From contig NC_053184.1 in the NCBI RefSeq assembly GCF_905163445.1, positions 3,596,001-3,660,000 on the forward strand: a DNA stretch of 64,000 bases. The letters are read 5' to 3'. This document shows, piece by piece, positions 11,591 to 22,852 of the stretch. The DNA is from Pararge aegeria (Eukaryota; Arthropoda; Insecta; Lepidoptera; Nymphalidae). Positions within the stretch are counted from its first letter, which is position 1. Each line of letters begins with the position of its first letter. The notes under the pieces are model-generated. The model saw only the letters and a list, made by a program, of their open reading frames with translations, searched no databases and had not been told where the DNA came from. A program made the position numbers and the translations under genes.

Positions 11591-11780
11591 TGGCATGTCG
11601 GTAAAGCGAACCTATATGTTTTGCTTATCAAAAATGACCCTTCCCTAAAGTCGTTTTTTCTTGAAAATTGATTAAAAATTAGAAAAATTGTAGTTTAGTC
11701 GCAGAAGCTAGTTTCAAACACTGTAACTGGCTTCTGCGACTGCGAATTGCTTGTCAATCAAAAACTGTAAATCACATCGT
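11591..11780 (+). repeat. Repeat F, second copy, with internal hairpin
   Basis: GGCATGTCGGTAAAGCGAAC and ATATGTTTTGCTTATC. At about 11697-11745 the text AGTCGCAGAAGC...GCTTCTGCGACT forms a near-perfect stem that the 7827-8000 copy lacks. Confidence 0.65.
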
Positions 11781-11837
11781 CATCAACAAATAAACCCGGG
11801 TCTCCTCCCACAATGAGAAGGGTTTGGTGGAAGTACA

Positions 11838-11990
11838 TATTTTTATTACACTACAAGGTAGCCCCTGACAGCAATCTCAACTGATGGTAAATGATGCAGT
11901 CTAAGATGGTAGCGGGCTAACCTGTTAAAGGTATGGCAGTTATATTTAACAGCTTACAGCTTAACATCCTATAACAGTACACTGTTGGAC
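11838..11990 (-). mobile_element. SINE A, 3' half, minus strand
   Basis: ACAAGGTAGCCCCTGACAGC through GATGCAGTCTAAGATGGTAG to TGGCAGTTATATTTAACAGC. It is truncated at the middle of the element. It has the same position relative to repeat F as the copy at 8168-8455. Confidence 0.7.
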
Positions 11991-13637
11991 TATAGGCTTT
12001 ACCTTCCCTATTGCCTCACAGACTGATTAAACGCAGTCAATGGTAGTAGTAGTCGCACAGAGGATGCTGCTGTCTATTCTCCATAATATTCACTAAGTCG
12101 CCTCGTACGACACCGGCGGGACGAGGAAAGGTGGTAACTGCCGTATCTGTACTATACGTCTGAATCACAGTACTCTACGGTGAGGCTGAGGTATTACAAA
12201 GAATTATCGCCCTCATCGACAAACTTTTGTACATCAGTGAGCATTAATTAGGCGAATGTATAATGTATATTATTGAATAAGTAACTTTTTTAGTGAATTA
12301 AGATCTGCTCAGCTCAAACTGAAAGGAACAGCATGCGGGATGCGGGACGGAAGTTATTCGCATCGTGTCAACCAAGTCGTATAGACGTGTTTAAATTGAC
12401 GCGAATATTCGCTAAATTGATGCGAAACTAAAGTGGGACATTACGTCCTTCGTCACCAATATTTTGTTTTTTTTCTTGACGTTTAAAACCAACTGCGTAC
12501 TAATCCGACCGTCATCCAAAGCCGATTACTGAGTAACTAAGAGTTAGCATCTCCTCTTTTCCCTTAATGTCGTCCCATCCCGTGATTGAACTCCTGGCGA
12601 GCTTCGCGCTTGCTCCCTCCTCGTGGTCTCGCTATTACTGCCCTAAAAGTTGTTATCAACTACTTTTGCTACTGTTAATAACAGTGAAACTATGTTTTCG
12701 ATTTTTTTATAGTGTTGCTATGAAGTTGTCAAGATTAACACATTAAAAGTTACGTAAATGTAATGCATATCTTCTATCATATCTATGTACATTACATATC
12801 TTAAGCGTGCTCTTGCATTATTTTTCTCAGAGCTTTAAACTACTCAAGTACCTAAAATTTACGCAAATTCTCCGAAGTAGTGATTCAGCCGTATGTATGA
12901 AAAATTCACCTAACTGCTTTTCCATCTACAATTACATTTTCGCATGCATTTACACAATTAGATTGCACTGAGTGTTGTAACTGTTTATTTTTCTGTACTT
13001 TAAAAAATAATCTCACGCGACTTGTCAATGTCGAATGTTGAAATCACGTTGAAATATATAAACAGGTGAATTATGTACCGGAGTCCAAACAAGGACTGAG
13101 GGTGGAAATGATGCAGTAAGAGTTAGTAGAATTTTATGGTTAAGACGAATTTGAAATTATATTTACGTTGATAAACTTTAAGTTTAAAGTATTTTCAACC
13201 TTGTACAACTCCATCTCTGGCCATTTTTTAACAAAATGGGACCTAATCATAGAATATATTACAGAATGATAAAACAACTATATTGTTTAGCATTTTTTCC
13301 AAATATGATGATTAAAAAAATAAAACCGAAAACAATGAGTATATGAGTAAATGGAGATATTTATACAGTTACTTGGTTTCGTGTAAGTAAGTAAAACAGT
13401 AATGTTTTATTTATTACCTAATGAAGTAACCCATACGGACATAATATTATAAGCATAGAATTATTGTATTTACTATACACTAATTCTATGCTAATAATTT
13501 ACTATGTCTACTAAAAATATTCAAAGCATTATATTAGGATACTTGGAGTTTTAATTTATTAGTAAGTGATACTATGTAAGCTATTTGTTTCAGAATTTTT
13601 GTGTCTAATAGTAATAAAAAATAGAATACATAATTTG
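11991..13637. other. No gene; unique block with higher GC at 12300-12660
   Basis: The part from about 12300 to 12660 (GGATGCGGGACGGAAGTTAT, CTGGCGAGCTTCGCGCTTGC) is richer in GC than its flanks and matches no other repeat in the window. It could be a conserved non-coding element or an unknown repeat. Confidence 0.4.
13452..13492. repeat. 12-bp perfect hairpin
   Basis: AGCATAGAATTA (13452-13463) pairs with 13481-13492, loop 17 bases. Confidence 0.8.
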
Positions 13638-14290
13638 CAACTCTAAATACATTGACATAACGTCAATTTTACTTAGAGTATAATTTTGATACTTCTAACC
13701 CCAATCACCATGTAAATTTAATACAACTCATAAGACAAATATACCACTATGAAACTGTAAATTAGAAGAAGAAGCACTTTATTGTACGTATAACATACAG
13801 GAAAGGAAACATTAAGGAGTATAAGGTAAACAATAAGGACATGCAAAAGCGGCCTTATTGCAACTCAAAAGATAATGCCATAACGTCAATTTTACTGTTA
13901 CCCTGTATTATTTCGATACTTCTTACCGCAATCAAAATAGAATTTTAGTACAACTCATAAGATAAATATACCACTATGACACAGTAAATTAGAAGAAGAA
14001 GCACTTTATTGTACTATAACATACAGGAAAGGAAACATTAAGGAGTATAAGGTAAACAATAAGGACATGCAAAAGCGGCCTTATTGCAACTCAAAAGATA
14101 ATGCCATAACGTCAATTTTACTGTTACCCTGTATTATTTCGATACTTCTTACCGCAATCAAAATAGAATTTTAGTACAACTCATAAGATAAATATACCAC
14201 TATGACACAGTAAATTAGAAGAAGAAACACTTAATTGTACGTATAACATACAGGAAAAGAAACAGTAAGTAGTGCAAAGGCGGCCTTATT
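13638..14290 (-). repeat. 227-bp unit in about three tandem copies
   Basis: The landmark ATTAGAAGAAGAAGCAC recurs at 13761, 13988 and (as ATTAGAAGAAGAAACAC) 14214, giving periods of 227 and 226 bp; TTGCAACTC followed by GCCATAACGTCAATTTTAC recurs in step. Copies 1-2 and 2-3 are nearly identical over the last 150 bp; the first 120 bp of copy 1 are more diverged. The unit includes the inverted LINE N 3' end (GCAAAAGCGGCCTTATTGC), so this is a LINE tail that was later tandemly duplicated. Confidence 0.85.
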
Positions 14291-14454
14291 GCTGTAAGCA
14301 AAAAAAATTAAGTAAATTTAGTAATTAAAGTTTTATTCATATTTACGAGTAGATCCCATTCAAATAATAGATTCCATCCGTAATCTTGGACTCGTATTGA
14401 GTCTGCGTTTGCTCGATAAATAAAACGTACTACAAATCACGATTTCTGAGTTTG

Positions 14455-14515
14455 TTAAGAAGTTCGGAGGTCGTTAGCAAACTAAGAAGTCACGGCTTCT
14501 CCTAACTTTACTCAG
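14455..14515 (+). repeat. Repeat T
   Basis: AAGTTCGGAGGTCGTTAGCA, AACTAAGAAGTCACGGCTTC; related copy at 20176-20245 (ACTTCGGAGGCCGTTAGCAA). Confidence 0.5.
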
Positions 14516-14601
14516 TAATGATTGTGGCATACTTTTCCAGAATATTTATGGAGTTCAAAATAATGTTTTTATCCTACAGCATTGTAACGATATTTTTAAT
14601 A

Positions 14602-14937
14602 TTTTTTTCCCTATATAAGTTAGCCCTTGACTGATATCTCTACTGGTAAGTTATGATGCAGTCTAAGAAGTTAACAGGCTAACCTGTTTAATGGTCGACG
14701 GCAGTTATATTTAACCCATCCCTTAACCGGTTTCTACGCGACATCGAACCGTAACGCTAAATCGCTTAGCGGCACGTCTATGTCGGTAGGGTCGTAACGA
14801 GCCACGGTCGATGCCACCCACTACAGCGGACGAGAGGAAATTCAGAAATTATAAATTCCTCAATTTCCCCCACTGGATATCGAACGTGGGACCTGCAATA
14901 TAAGCCCTCAACGCTGCCTGCGCCAAGGAGGTTGTCA
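14602..14937 (-). mobile_element. SINE A, full length, minus strand
   Basis: Complete from the tail (AGTTAGCCCTTGACTGATAT) to the head, where the inverted B box ATCGAACGTGGGACC and GCGCCAAGGAGGTTGTC are visible. CpG decay is modest. Confidence 0.75.
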
Positions 14938-14939
14938 AA

Positions 14940-17285
14940 AACGTTTTAAATAAATTGGTTTAAAGAAGAAAAATTTGGTTACATTATAAACACAATTATT
15001 AAGGTAAAGTATATTTTACATCCATAATAATCAGAGGTATTGAAATTACAACCGTGAGTTTGTATATTGGAAACATGTATGCATTAGTTAACAAAATAAA
15101 GTTATGGGGTAGCGCCGACCCCAAGGGAACTTTATGGCGGTCTGTACACGCAATATTCGTTGGGCATTCGCTAGGTATCGTCATAAGTGGAGGGTTTTAT
15201 TGCGTTATGTTATAAGGTTGTTTTGAGGCAGGGTTTTATTTCTTGTAATAGAGAAGATTTCGGTCTATATGTTTGGGATTTTCATCGATCCGATATTTTT
15301 AACGTATGTGGTGTGTGAAAATCTATTTTTATTTGTGAACCCTTACAATTTTATGTCAAATCGGGAAGTATTGGTTTTTGAATAGATTTTAATGCGATTA
15401 ACAGCTTGCTAACTAGATGGCGCCACCAGTTCCTACATCGCGCTATAGAAGTTTTCGTGAGCCATTACTACTCCCAAAAATGGATGGTTGGACTTCGGTC
15501 CTCGAGCACAGAACACCAGCTTGGAGGAAGATTTTCCTATTGGTTAGGGTTGAGCATATCGAATAAAAAACCAACGATCCAACCTTTCGAATGCTATGAT
15601 AAAATAGACAAACATACTAAAAAGCAGTTTCACTTAGATATAGCACCATTATTTTGGTTTAGGTCGTTAAAATATCCACCCTTGAACTGTACACAAGAGC
15701 AAAGTCGTTACCTACGAGTACAATATTATTGTGTACCTTAACATTGTCCTTTCTAATCCTGAACCTGTGAATATCAAGACTCGAAACCATTATCGTATAA
15801 GTCCCCAGCTACGACCCAGATTTCGCAATCCCTTTTCAAATCCTCAGACGCCTATCGAACGGTCTAGTTTCAGGCGATATTGTGTTTTCGTTATAATAGA
15901 AAATATGCCCCATATGCGTGAAGTCTTGGTTTAAGCATACAACCACCTTATAACTTCCAGTGAACGTCGTAAAATACAATATGTATAACCTATTTTTTTA
16001 AACCAAGAATAAGTGTATAACCGACCCACTTATGGGATTAAAATGTAATTATATCTTTACCCCATTGAACCGAAATGTGTGTAATAACATTTCAACGAAA
16101 ATATTCACAAACAAGGTCGATAAAGGTCAGTCGTTCAAAAATATCAAATCTATCGCATTTTAACTTTAAGTTGGCAACATGTTGTGCTGAAAGGTCGATA
16201 GCCTTAGGTCTTTAATGATATTATGGTACAGTGAATAAATTATTTTTATTATTATTATTATCGAGATTTATTGTTATTATATAATTTATACACACACAGT
16301 AAAAAACCGTCGTGACGCCAACCGATTGATCGATACCCGCTCTTCTTTCATCCGATCTCTGTCAAATCAGTCACGCGTTAGTATACTGATTTGATAATAT
16401 GTGATTTAATTGCTTCTGATGAGTGTTGCAAATGCGACAAGCTGCTTAAAGTGTTGCAGCAGCGTGTTACATAAAACGGTGCAAAAATATTCGCGGTTGA
16501 CCTCCCTTAGTTATTCACTTAGTTTCTCAGTTAATTATTCACTTAGAACTCTCCCGTAATTTTATATCCCATGATGATATTGTTAAAGACTTGCAACAAG
16601 GGTCAGCATTCTAGTACAATTTCATCTTAGAACTGATTAAAGATTTCGTTAAAATTAGCTGCCATGTCCCTTCTACGTGAATATAAAGGGTCATGGTTTA
16701 GCTATAAGCAGTTTGTTTTAACAGGTAATGCAAAACGTAAGTCAAAGTCGACAAGGCGTCTTTTATAACAACGATCCACCAAATTCAGCAAATCAAGCTA
16801 GTAGCTCTGAACAATAAACCCTATTAAAGACTGACTGTGCTCATAACTATGCCCGTATGTAACACTTAATAACCCCCGTATATAACACGACCTTATTTTA
16901 TTGAAAATAATGAAATACCACTCCTTTAGTCACACACTGTTTCATATAATTAATGTCTGAATACAATAACTGGTATTGTTTGAACGGTTTTTATCTGGGA
17001 TAAAAAGTATCTTGTGTCGGTGTCCAAATGCATAATAATTTCTTCATGATCAGTGCAGTGGTTTAGGCATTGCACACAAGTACTGCGCACTCACGCAGTA
17101 GATGAAGGTACCAAAACTGCGAGCTATAATAATTGTTACTAGAACTGCCCTCGGCTGCGCCCGAGATTAATCTGATTTTTTTTTAGTCCTGTTATTCTGG
17201 AATAAAAGTTTCGTTAAGATTGATTTAGCCGTGAACAGGAAACAAAATGTTAATATTGAAATCTCACGGTTCCGAAGCAGTGGAA
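14940..17285. other. No gene seen
   Basis: Contains repeat G (15745-15912). The 111-codon frame at 15406-15741 shows no domain and overlaps the repeat edge. Confidence 0.45.
15745..15912 (+). repeat. Repeat G
   Basis: AAACCATTATCGTATAAGTC, CTACGACCCAGATTTCGCAA, ACGCCTATCGAACGGTCTAG and GCGATATTGTGTTTTCG. The 67-codon frame through it is shared only as repeat text. Second copy at 24760-24925. Confidence 0.6.
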
Positions 17286-17512
17286 CTAAACATAGCTAAC
17301 ATAGACATATAGTCTTCTTCTTCTTCTGTTCCTGGGCCTTTTCCGTACTTGGTTGGTCTGGAACCGTCCGCTGTACATATGGCCACTGATGCGACTCCCC
17401 GCTGGATCACTCCAGCCAGCTGAGCCAAGGTGTGCTACGCGTTGTTCTGCTAGTCCATTGCATTGGAGCATTACGTGTATCGGTGTTTCTTCCGTCTCCA
17501 TGCATGCGAGGA
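17286..17512 (-). pseudogene. LINE pol C-terminal zinc-knuckle remnant
   Basis: The minus strand reads METEETPIHVMLQCNGLAEQ, then R-x-x-HLGS. The pattern [DE]-x-x-TP-x-HVL-x-x-C-x-x-x-A-x-x-R-x-x-x-LG is the C-terminal end of many insect non-LTR retrotransposon polymerases (R1/Jockey-like group). It then runs into an arginine-rich stretch encoded by TCT/CTT repeats at 17312-17327. No reverse-transcriptase domain remains. Confidence 0.6.
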
Positions 17513-17514
17513 CT

Positions 17515-18699
17515 GAGAGTTATACCTAAAATGGAAAGGTGTTTGTTTAGTGGTTAGTGCCCTGTTATCAGAGCTACAACTGTCCTTAATTTAAACCGAT
17601 TTAGTTGCAGTAATTTATCGTGGGTTGAGGTCTGGTAAGGCCTCCTTCGTGTGTTTGCAATCTTTAATTTGTTCAGTATCGTATTAATAACATTAGTGTG
17701 TAGTATGCCTATAATATTTATGATAGATTAAATTTTCAATTATAGGAAATTATAATGACTTTCTATAATCTTTGGAACACGTACGCTTTTAAAATTTATC
17801 GTTTGCACGGATTAAGCCGTTTTCACTGTTGACAAAATCTGTTGTTATAAAACTCTTTTACACCAGCTATGGAAATGCATTTATGATTGTTACATTGTAT
17901 GCTTTTATGTTGTTAGGAAAAGTACACACGGCTCAATTAAAATACAAACTCTGTTTGCATACAAAAAAATATTTATCGAATAACACCGTAACCTCCAATG
18001 CAAGGAAATCTAAAAAATTACCATTCGTAAAATAGACGTAATGGTTGAATTATAATGAAATAATAAAAGGCCTTTTATACACCAGGCCATATAATATATA
18101 TAGTTAATGATCCTATACGGAGACCGTATCATAGTAAACAAGTACCTCTTGGAATACTACTTCACTCATCAAAATAAAGTTTAATATTTTATTTTATAAT
18201 ACACAAAAATCGCTGATTGTAAAATCAAATGTTTTACTATAAATTTGGAATTAATTTTCATTTTTGCGTTCATTTACAAATGAGTTGTAAACAATGGTTT
18301 GCAAATAAGCCTGCGCGCAAAAAGAGGCGTTCAATTCAATTTTCCTAAACCAGATTGTTTTAAGATGTAACTGAAAGAAAATATTATTTCACCTTGTGAT
18401 TAAAAAATATGTATGCAAATAAGATTAAAAAAATGTCGAAAAACACGTTACATTATTTGCCATAACTCAGCCGTTCTATTCTCTATTTTTCTTTAATTAC
18501 TTAAAGTATATAACTTGTAACAAAAACACATTATAAACCACGAGTACCTATAATCCTAGAGGGTTTTAGTTTTGTATGAAATTTTAGCTTACTAGTTAAA
18601 ATCCAAAAAGCTGATTTGTCGTAAATTTGGCATACAGAGAGCTCAAATATTAAAACTTAGGTGGCCGGTGAGAAAGTATTTTTGAAAATTCTTCCCTTA
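17515..18699. other. Nothing recognised
   Basis: AT-rich; a CCTTTTATACACCAGGCC-type stretch near 18070 and short frames only. Confidence 0.45.
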
Positions 18700-19045
18700 A
18701 ATTTTAAACCCTTTTGATTTGAAATTTGACTTACTTACAAAATATGAATATCAAAAATGTAACAAAACCCAACCTTCAATAAAGTATTCATTATTAACTA
18801 AACGAGCTCTTTCATTTAATACCCATATTAAGGGAGTTGTGAAAAATATATGTAATCCGCCATTTTGGCGGCGGCCATCTTGCACCGATCTTTATCAAAC
18901 ACACTCGCAACTAAATCACCTTTCAAACAAAATCGGTTCATCCTTTCGGGAAATACAATGTCACAGACATACACACACACACACACAGCCACGTCAAACT
19001 TAAAACACCCCTTAGTTTTTGCGTCGAGGGTTAAAAATACACGTA
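18700..19045 (-). mobile_element. Repeat J, minus-strand member of an inverted pair
   Basis: ATTAAGGGAGTTGTGAAAAA, CGCCATTTTGGCGGCGGCCA, TCGGTTCATCCTTTCGGGAA, an (AC)n tract and TTTTTGCGTCGAGGGTTAAA. Every block reappears inverted in 19440-19965. Plus-strand frames of 94 and 62 codons here are shadows. Confidence 0.65.
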
Positions 19046-19084
19046 GTACTTAAACGTGTTCATAGAAGAGACATCATAAAAACA

Positions 19085-19280
19085 TATGACGTCCTATCTT
19101 TTAAACGTGTAATAGCACTACACTTTCCTTCCGTCAGCCCTCGTACGTAGAGATTATGCGGCATTGCGAGAGTAATCCGCATCCACATCCACTGCAGACC
19201 CGCAGACCCTGCGTCAACGCTTTTTATAAACAATGCTTTTTGTAGATAGGACTTTGAGTAATAAGCGGCTTGCGGCTTTA
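19085..19280 (+). repeat. Repeat K
   Basis: CCGTCAGCCCTCGTACGTAG, AGATTATGCGGCATTGCGAG, TGCGTCAACGCTTTTTATAA. Inverted copy at 26568-26735. Class unknown. Confidence 0.55.
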
Positions 19281-19439
19281 TTGTCTGACTTTTATGAGTC
19301 GGGAAAGAGAAAAGGATTTAATCATTTTTTTACAATTCTGAAAATCTCGCGGTAACGCTATTTATTACTAACTCCCTTAAGCTCAAAATTGCTTTATTAA
19401 AATAGGGATATTTTACTTTTTAATTAATTAATACAAATT

Positions 19440-19965
19440 TTCTTTTTAACCCCTGATGCAAAAACTGCGGCGTGCTATAAGTTTGACGTGTCTGTGTATA
19501 TGTGTGTGACAGTGGCGTGCATAGACGGCATGCACAGGGTATGCAGATGATTCAAAATGAAGAAAATCTCCAGTACGAGCTATAAATACTTAAGGGTAGG
19601 CTTTTTATAACTCTTACAATGACTATTCTTAAGTTTTTTATAACTCTTATTGGGGATTCTCTTCATTTTATATCATCTGCATACCCTATGCATCCCTCTA
19701 TGCACGCCACTGGTGTGTGAGTGTGTGTTTGCGTGAGTGTATTTGTCTGCTGCATCGTATTTTCTGAACCGATAATGATTTTGTTTTTTATTTAAAAGGT
19801 GAATTAATCGTAAGTGTCCTTAGCTATGCTTGATGAAAATCGGTCCAAAATATCGCAAAATTGCGGATTAAATATTTTTTTCACAACTCCCTTAATGGCG
19901 GGACTAATTTCAAATCCAAGATGGCCGCTATAAGAATAATGTACACTATATTTCATAAATTGAAA
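19440..19965 (+). mobile_element. Repeat J, plus-strand member, carrying the hAT MITE
   Basis: TGCAAAAACTGCGGCGTGCT, AGTTTGACGTGTCTG, TGATGAAAATCGGTCCAAAA, TTCACAACTCCCTTAATGGC and CAAGATGGCCGC. Interrupted at 19510-19712 by the hAT-type MITE. The copy at 40810-41165 has the same orientation. Confidence 0.65.
19510..19712. mobile_element. hAT-type MITE with 8-bp target-site duplication
   Basis: The 203-bp element begins CAGTGGCGTGCATAGACGG and ends with its inverse (...CTATGCACGCCACTG). It is flanked by an exact 8-bp duplication, GTGTGTGA, at 19502-19509 and 19713-19720. A CAGTGGCG terminus plus an 8-bp duplication is the hallmark of the hAT superfamily. The inner halves are also inverted (GAAGAAAATCTCC near the left end; an ATTCTCTTCATTTTAT tract near the right), so the element folds almost end to end. 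No transposase is encoded. It is nested in the repeat J copy at 19440-19965, in that copy's TG-rich part. Confidence 0.85.
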
Positions 19966-20175
19966 TCATTCATGATATTTTTTTTATATAAAACCTACTT
20001 AAATAAATGATAAAGAATAAACAGGATATGATATGGGGACAAAAAAAGACCTTTATTAAGAAATAAAAAAATGGTACTGAACAAAATATTAAGTAGGTTT
20101 GTTGGTACGAGTAGGTGTATTGACGGTGATAAACAAACAAAGCTGTGAGAATTCAAATCTTTATTTACCGAAGTT

Positions 20176-20245
20176 TGCTAGCTACAACTTCGGAGGCCGT
20201 TAGCAAACTTACTAGTCACGGCTTATTCCTAGTTTGACCCCTTAA
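20176..20245 (+). repeat. Repeat T, second copy
   Basis: ACTTCGGAGGCCGTTAGCAA followed by ACTAGTCACGGCTTATTCC matches the copy at 14455-14515. Confidence 0.5.
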
Positions 20246-20367
20246 CGGTCTTGGTTGACCGCGTCTTTGGTTCTAGGAATTCACAACAAATCTTAACAAT
20301 TTTATTGCCATTGATTTTACGATTTCACTTTCCGATCGTGAAAAGCTTAAATGACTATTTTAAAATA

Positions 20368-20521
20368 AATCGCACCGCAACGCTAAATGTAATGGCCACG
20401 CCCTGATCAGACCGGATACGACCAAAATTATAAACTCCCGAATTGCCAATGCAGAGGAGCGAACCAAGTACCTCCTGTATATAAGACACAGAGCCAACCA
20501 CTGCACCAAGAAGATCGTCGG
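20368..20521 (-). mobile_element. SINE A, head and middle, minus strand, diverged
   Basis: It shows AATCGCACCGCAACGCTAAA, then AATTATAAACTCCCGAATTG and AGCCAACCACTGCACCAAGA. The 124-codon minus-strand open frame that crosses it (20360-20734) is mostly SINE and not a gene. Confidence 0.55.
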
Positions 20522-20917
20522 AATAATGTAGGATACCGTTATACCTACATAAAACCTTTTGTATATAAATACAATTTTTCTCTTTTTTTGACTGTAACCC
20601 TTCGCCAAATTATTAATCGGTCCTTTCAGTGACTCAAAGGTTGGCTGAAAGGGATCTCTTATTGGGATAAGTCCGCTTTTGTGCATTAATTTATGTGTCC
20701 ATTTTTTTCTTTTGTAGAAATAAATGGAGATCACATACAGACCTTTTGTTTAGTTTCCTTTTTAATCTTAAGGATTGATAACTACGTGTGGATTGGTAGT
20801 TATAATCCAAAATGGTAGTAATACTATATATTCCAGTGTTTGATCTGCGATACTACTTGTCGTAGCGTGATGTTAAAGGCCTGCTCTTAATCCGGGCTAT
20901 TGAACGAAAGTGTAATT

Positions 20918-21055
20918 ATTGAAATCTTAGTGGAATCGAGATGAGATTTCCGGGGATCGAGTTCGAATCCCAGCACCTCTAACTTTTCTAAGTTATGTGC
21001 GTTTTAAGCAATTAAAATATCACTAACTTCAACGGTAAAGGAAAAATCGGTTGTC
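20918..21055 (+). mobile_element. SINE C head half
   Basis: B-box GAGTTCGAATCCCAGCACC, then CTAAGTTATGTGCGTTTTAA and AACTTCAACGGTAAAGGAAA; similarity ends there. Confidence 0.65.
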
Positions 21056-21254
21056 TGTAAAGTCGGTATTGAAGATAGATGAACGTGCCAACGTCATAAG
21101 AAAACACTGATGGAATGGCTGCATTTTCCAAAAGAAAATTTTAATTTTGTTGTTTGATAGATATTTTGGATAGATATAGATAATACAATTATGTAAATTT
21201 TTTTTTACACTCTTCACTGCATTTCATACTTGACGAAAACATGTAAATGTATTA

Positions 21255-21472
21255 TTGTATAGCAGCTGTCCACGCGGACGCATCGCTCACTCCAGTAGGA
21301 GAGAGACAGCTGTCGAACGCTGCCGAACGCGGAGGCCGATTGTGCCCCGTTGTCGCTCGTTCCGCGCTCTCGCTTGCACTTCAAGTTTTAAATGGAACGC
21401 CTCAGAGGTAACGCCGCATGAGTCATGTTTTTTCGTGCGTGCCGCCGGCTCCATTATAAGACGTTGTCACGT
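21255..21472 (+). other. GC-rich single-copy block
   Basis: CpG-dense stretch (CGAACGCTGCCGAACGCGGA, GTTGTCGCTCGTTCCGCGCT, GCGTGCCGCCGGCTCC) in otherwise AT-rich DNA. It is open on the plus strand for about 125 codons into the neighbouring SINE C, but Arg/Cys/Ser-rich and without known motifs. AAATGGAACGCCTC recurs at about 32630. It could be a transposon body, a CpG-rich regulatory block or an untranslated exon; no core promoter was identified. Confidence 0.3.
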
Positions 21473-21477
21473 CAAAA

Positions 21478-21648
21478 ATATTGTGAGGAAACCCGAATGC
21501 CTGTTAGTTCTCCATAATATTTTCAAAGGCGTGTGTAGTCCATCAATCTGCACTTGGCCAGCGCGGTACGGTTTAAGCCCTGCTCATTGTAGGAGTAGGT
21601 CAGTGCCCTGTAGCGGACCGGCAATGGGTTGATATGATGATGATATTA
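21478..21648 (+). mobile_element. SINE C 3' half
   Basis: TTGTGAGGAAACCCGAATGC, CATAATATTTTCAAAGGCGT, GGACCGGCAATGGGTTGATA and a GATGATGAT tail. It abuts a GC-rich block (21255-21470); together with 20918-21055 it could be one SINE split by about 420 bp. Confidence 0.65.
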
Positions 21649-21765
21649 AAAAAAAATCATCTTTGTAATATTAAGACGAGTAGATCATTATTTTTTTTCC
21701 TTGTCATTCCTTATTTTATTATTTATCAAATATAATGCATTTTATATGAAGTTTAAATAAAATCT

Positions 21766-21880
21766 AAGTTCAAAATTCATTTATTTTAAGTAGGTTTCTA
21801 CAAGCTTTATAAGCAATTTTGAAACGTTTATCAGACTGTCAGGATAAGCCACAGTCTAGTAGGCTTATTATAATTTTCAT
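21766..21880 (-). mobile_element. LINE L 3' end fragment
   Basis: AAGTTCAAAATTCATTTATT, TTTAAGTAGG and AGCAATTTTGAAACG match the 3' end at 1885-2085. Confidence 0.55.
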
Positions 21881-22375
21881 CTTTATAATCGCATCGTAGG
21901 AATTATTATTCATATTTTCTGTTGATTAATAAAATGATTTGCGTACGCAATAAATTTGTATTACTTAGACTAATTAAAAAATACATTAAACATCAATGCA
22001 ATGTAAGTGAATTGGAGTATATTTTCTTGTAACTTACTCGTAAATATTTTAACAACTTAATTAACTGTGTAGTTGATAATATTCTTAATTGCACTTTTAT
22101 CAGAAGTATAAAACGATGTATAAGATTCATAACTCAACGAATTTAATATAGAGCTAATAAAAATATTCCCGTGTTTGTTGGTAAAAACAACCCCATAAAC
22201 CCTTATTAAGTTATAAAATAAAACTGAATTTATTTCTGTAAAATGAATGTCAATGACCGTCTATAAAAGGCCATAACTATAAAATGAAATGAAACTTAAC
22301 AAGCACTTAAATACTTTTAAACTAGATCATCTGACAGCGACTTCGTCCCCGCATGAATATTGTATTCGTGCGGGA
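21881..22375. other. Nothing recognised
   Basis: AT-rich sequence between the LINE L tail and LINE P. Confidence 0.45.
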
Positions 22376-22720
22376 CTAATAATATTTTCTCGGAATGAAT
22401 GAATTTTTCCAAACTGTTGAGTCGACCGTTGTTGTTCCGATCGTCGTTTCAGTCAATGGTCTTCTCGCGAAAAGCTTCGACCAACATCTCAAGAAGCTTT
22501 CGCTTGGTTGTTGGATCAAGGGTCGGACACAGAAGGTAGTAGTCCTTGAAACGGCGCGTATTGTGAGAAGGTTTCTCACTCTGGAGCCCTGACCACCGGT
22601 TGCTTGGGCATTCAAAAGCCCCGCAAGCGGAGGGTGGAAGTTTTTTTTTTTTTTATAAATTTTTAATAGTGTTTTTTAATTTATTCTTAAGCATTGTTAA
22701 TAATTAAAAAAAAAAAAAAG
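22376..22720 (+). pseudogene. LINE P: pol C-terminus and poly(A) 3' end
   Basis: One plus-strand frame (about 22395-22592) reads VVPIVVSVNGLLAKSFDQHL, then LSLGCWIKG and ETARIVRRFLTLEP before a stop. This is a standard C-terminal end of lepidopteran non-LTR retrotransposon polymerases. About 110 bp of 3' untranslated sequence follow (AAGCCCCGCAAGCGGAGGG) with T and A runs, ending near 22720. The element is 5'-truncated. A minus-strand relative is at 36960-37100. Confidence 0.7.
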
Positions 22721-22852
22721 AAAAATAATAAATGATAGAATATAATTTTTTTCTCGGAATAAAAAGTATTCATCCAAGTATTAGAACGCTGTCAGAGTTG
22801 TACGGTTATAACCTCTGAATGGCATGTGGTTAAGATGTTCGACTACGGATTA

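Noticed and set aside
13638..14290. CRISPR-like or satellite array
   Set aside because: The units are 227 bp, contiguous and derived from a LINE tail; there are no short repeats with unique spacers and the genome is eukaryotic.
15406..15741. 111-codon gene
   Set aside because: No domain or splice context; it runs up to repeat G and has the amino-acid mix of random AT-rich DNA.
20360..20734. 124-codon minus-strand gene
   Set aside because: Over a third is inverted SINE A; the remainder has no motif.
21255..21632. 125-codon Arg/Cys-rich toxin-like or secreted protein
   Set aside because: No signal peptide or regular Cys spacing; the last third is SINE C.
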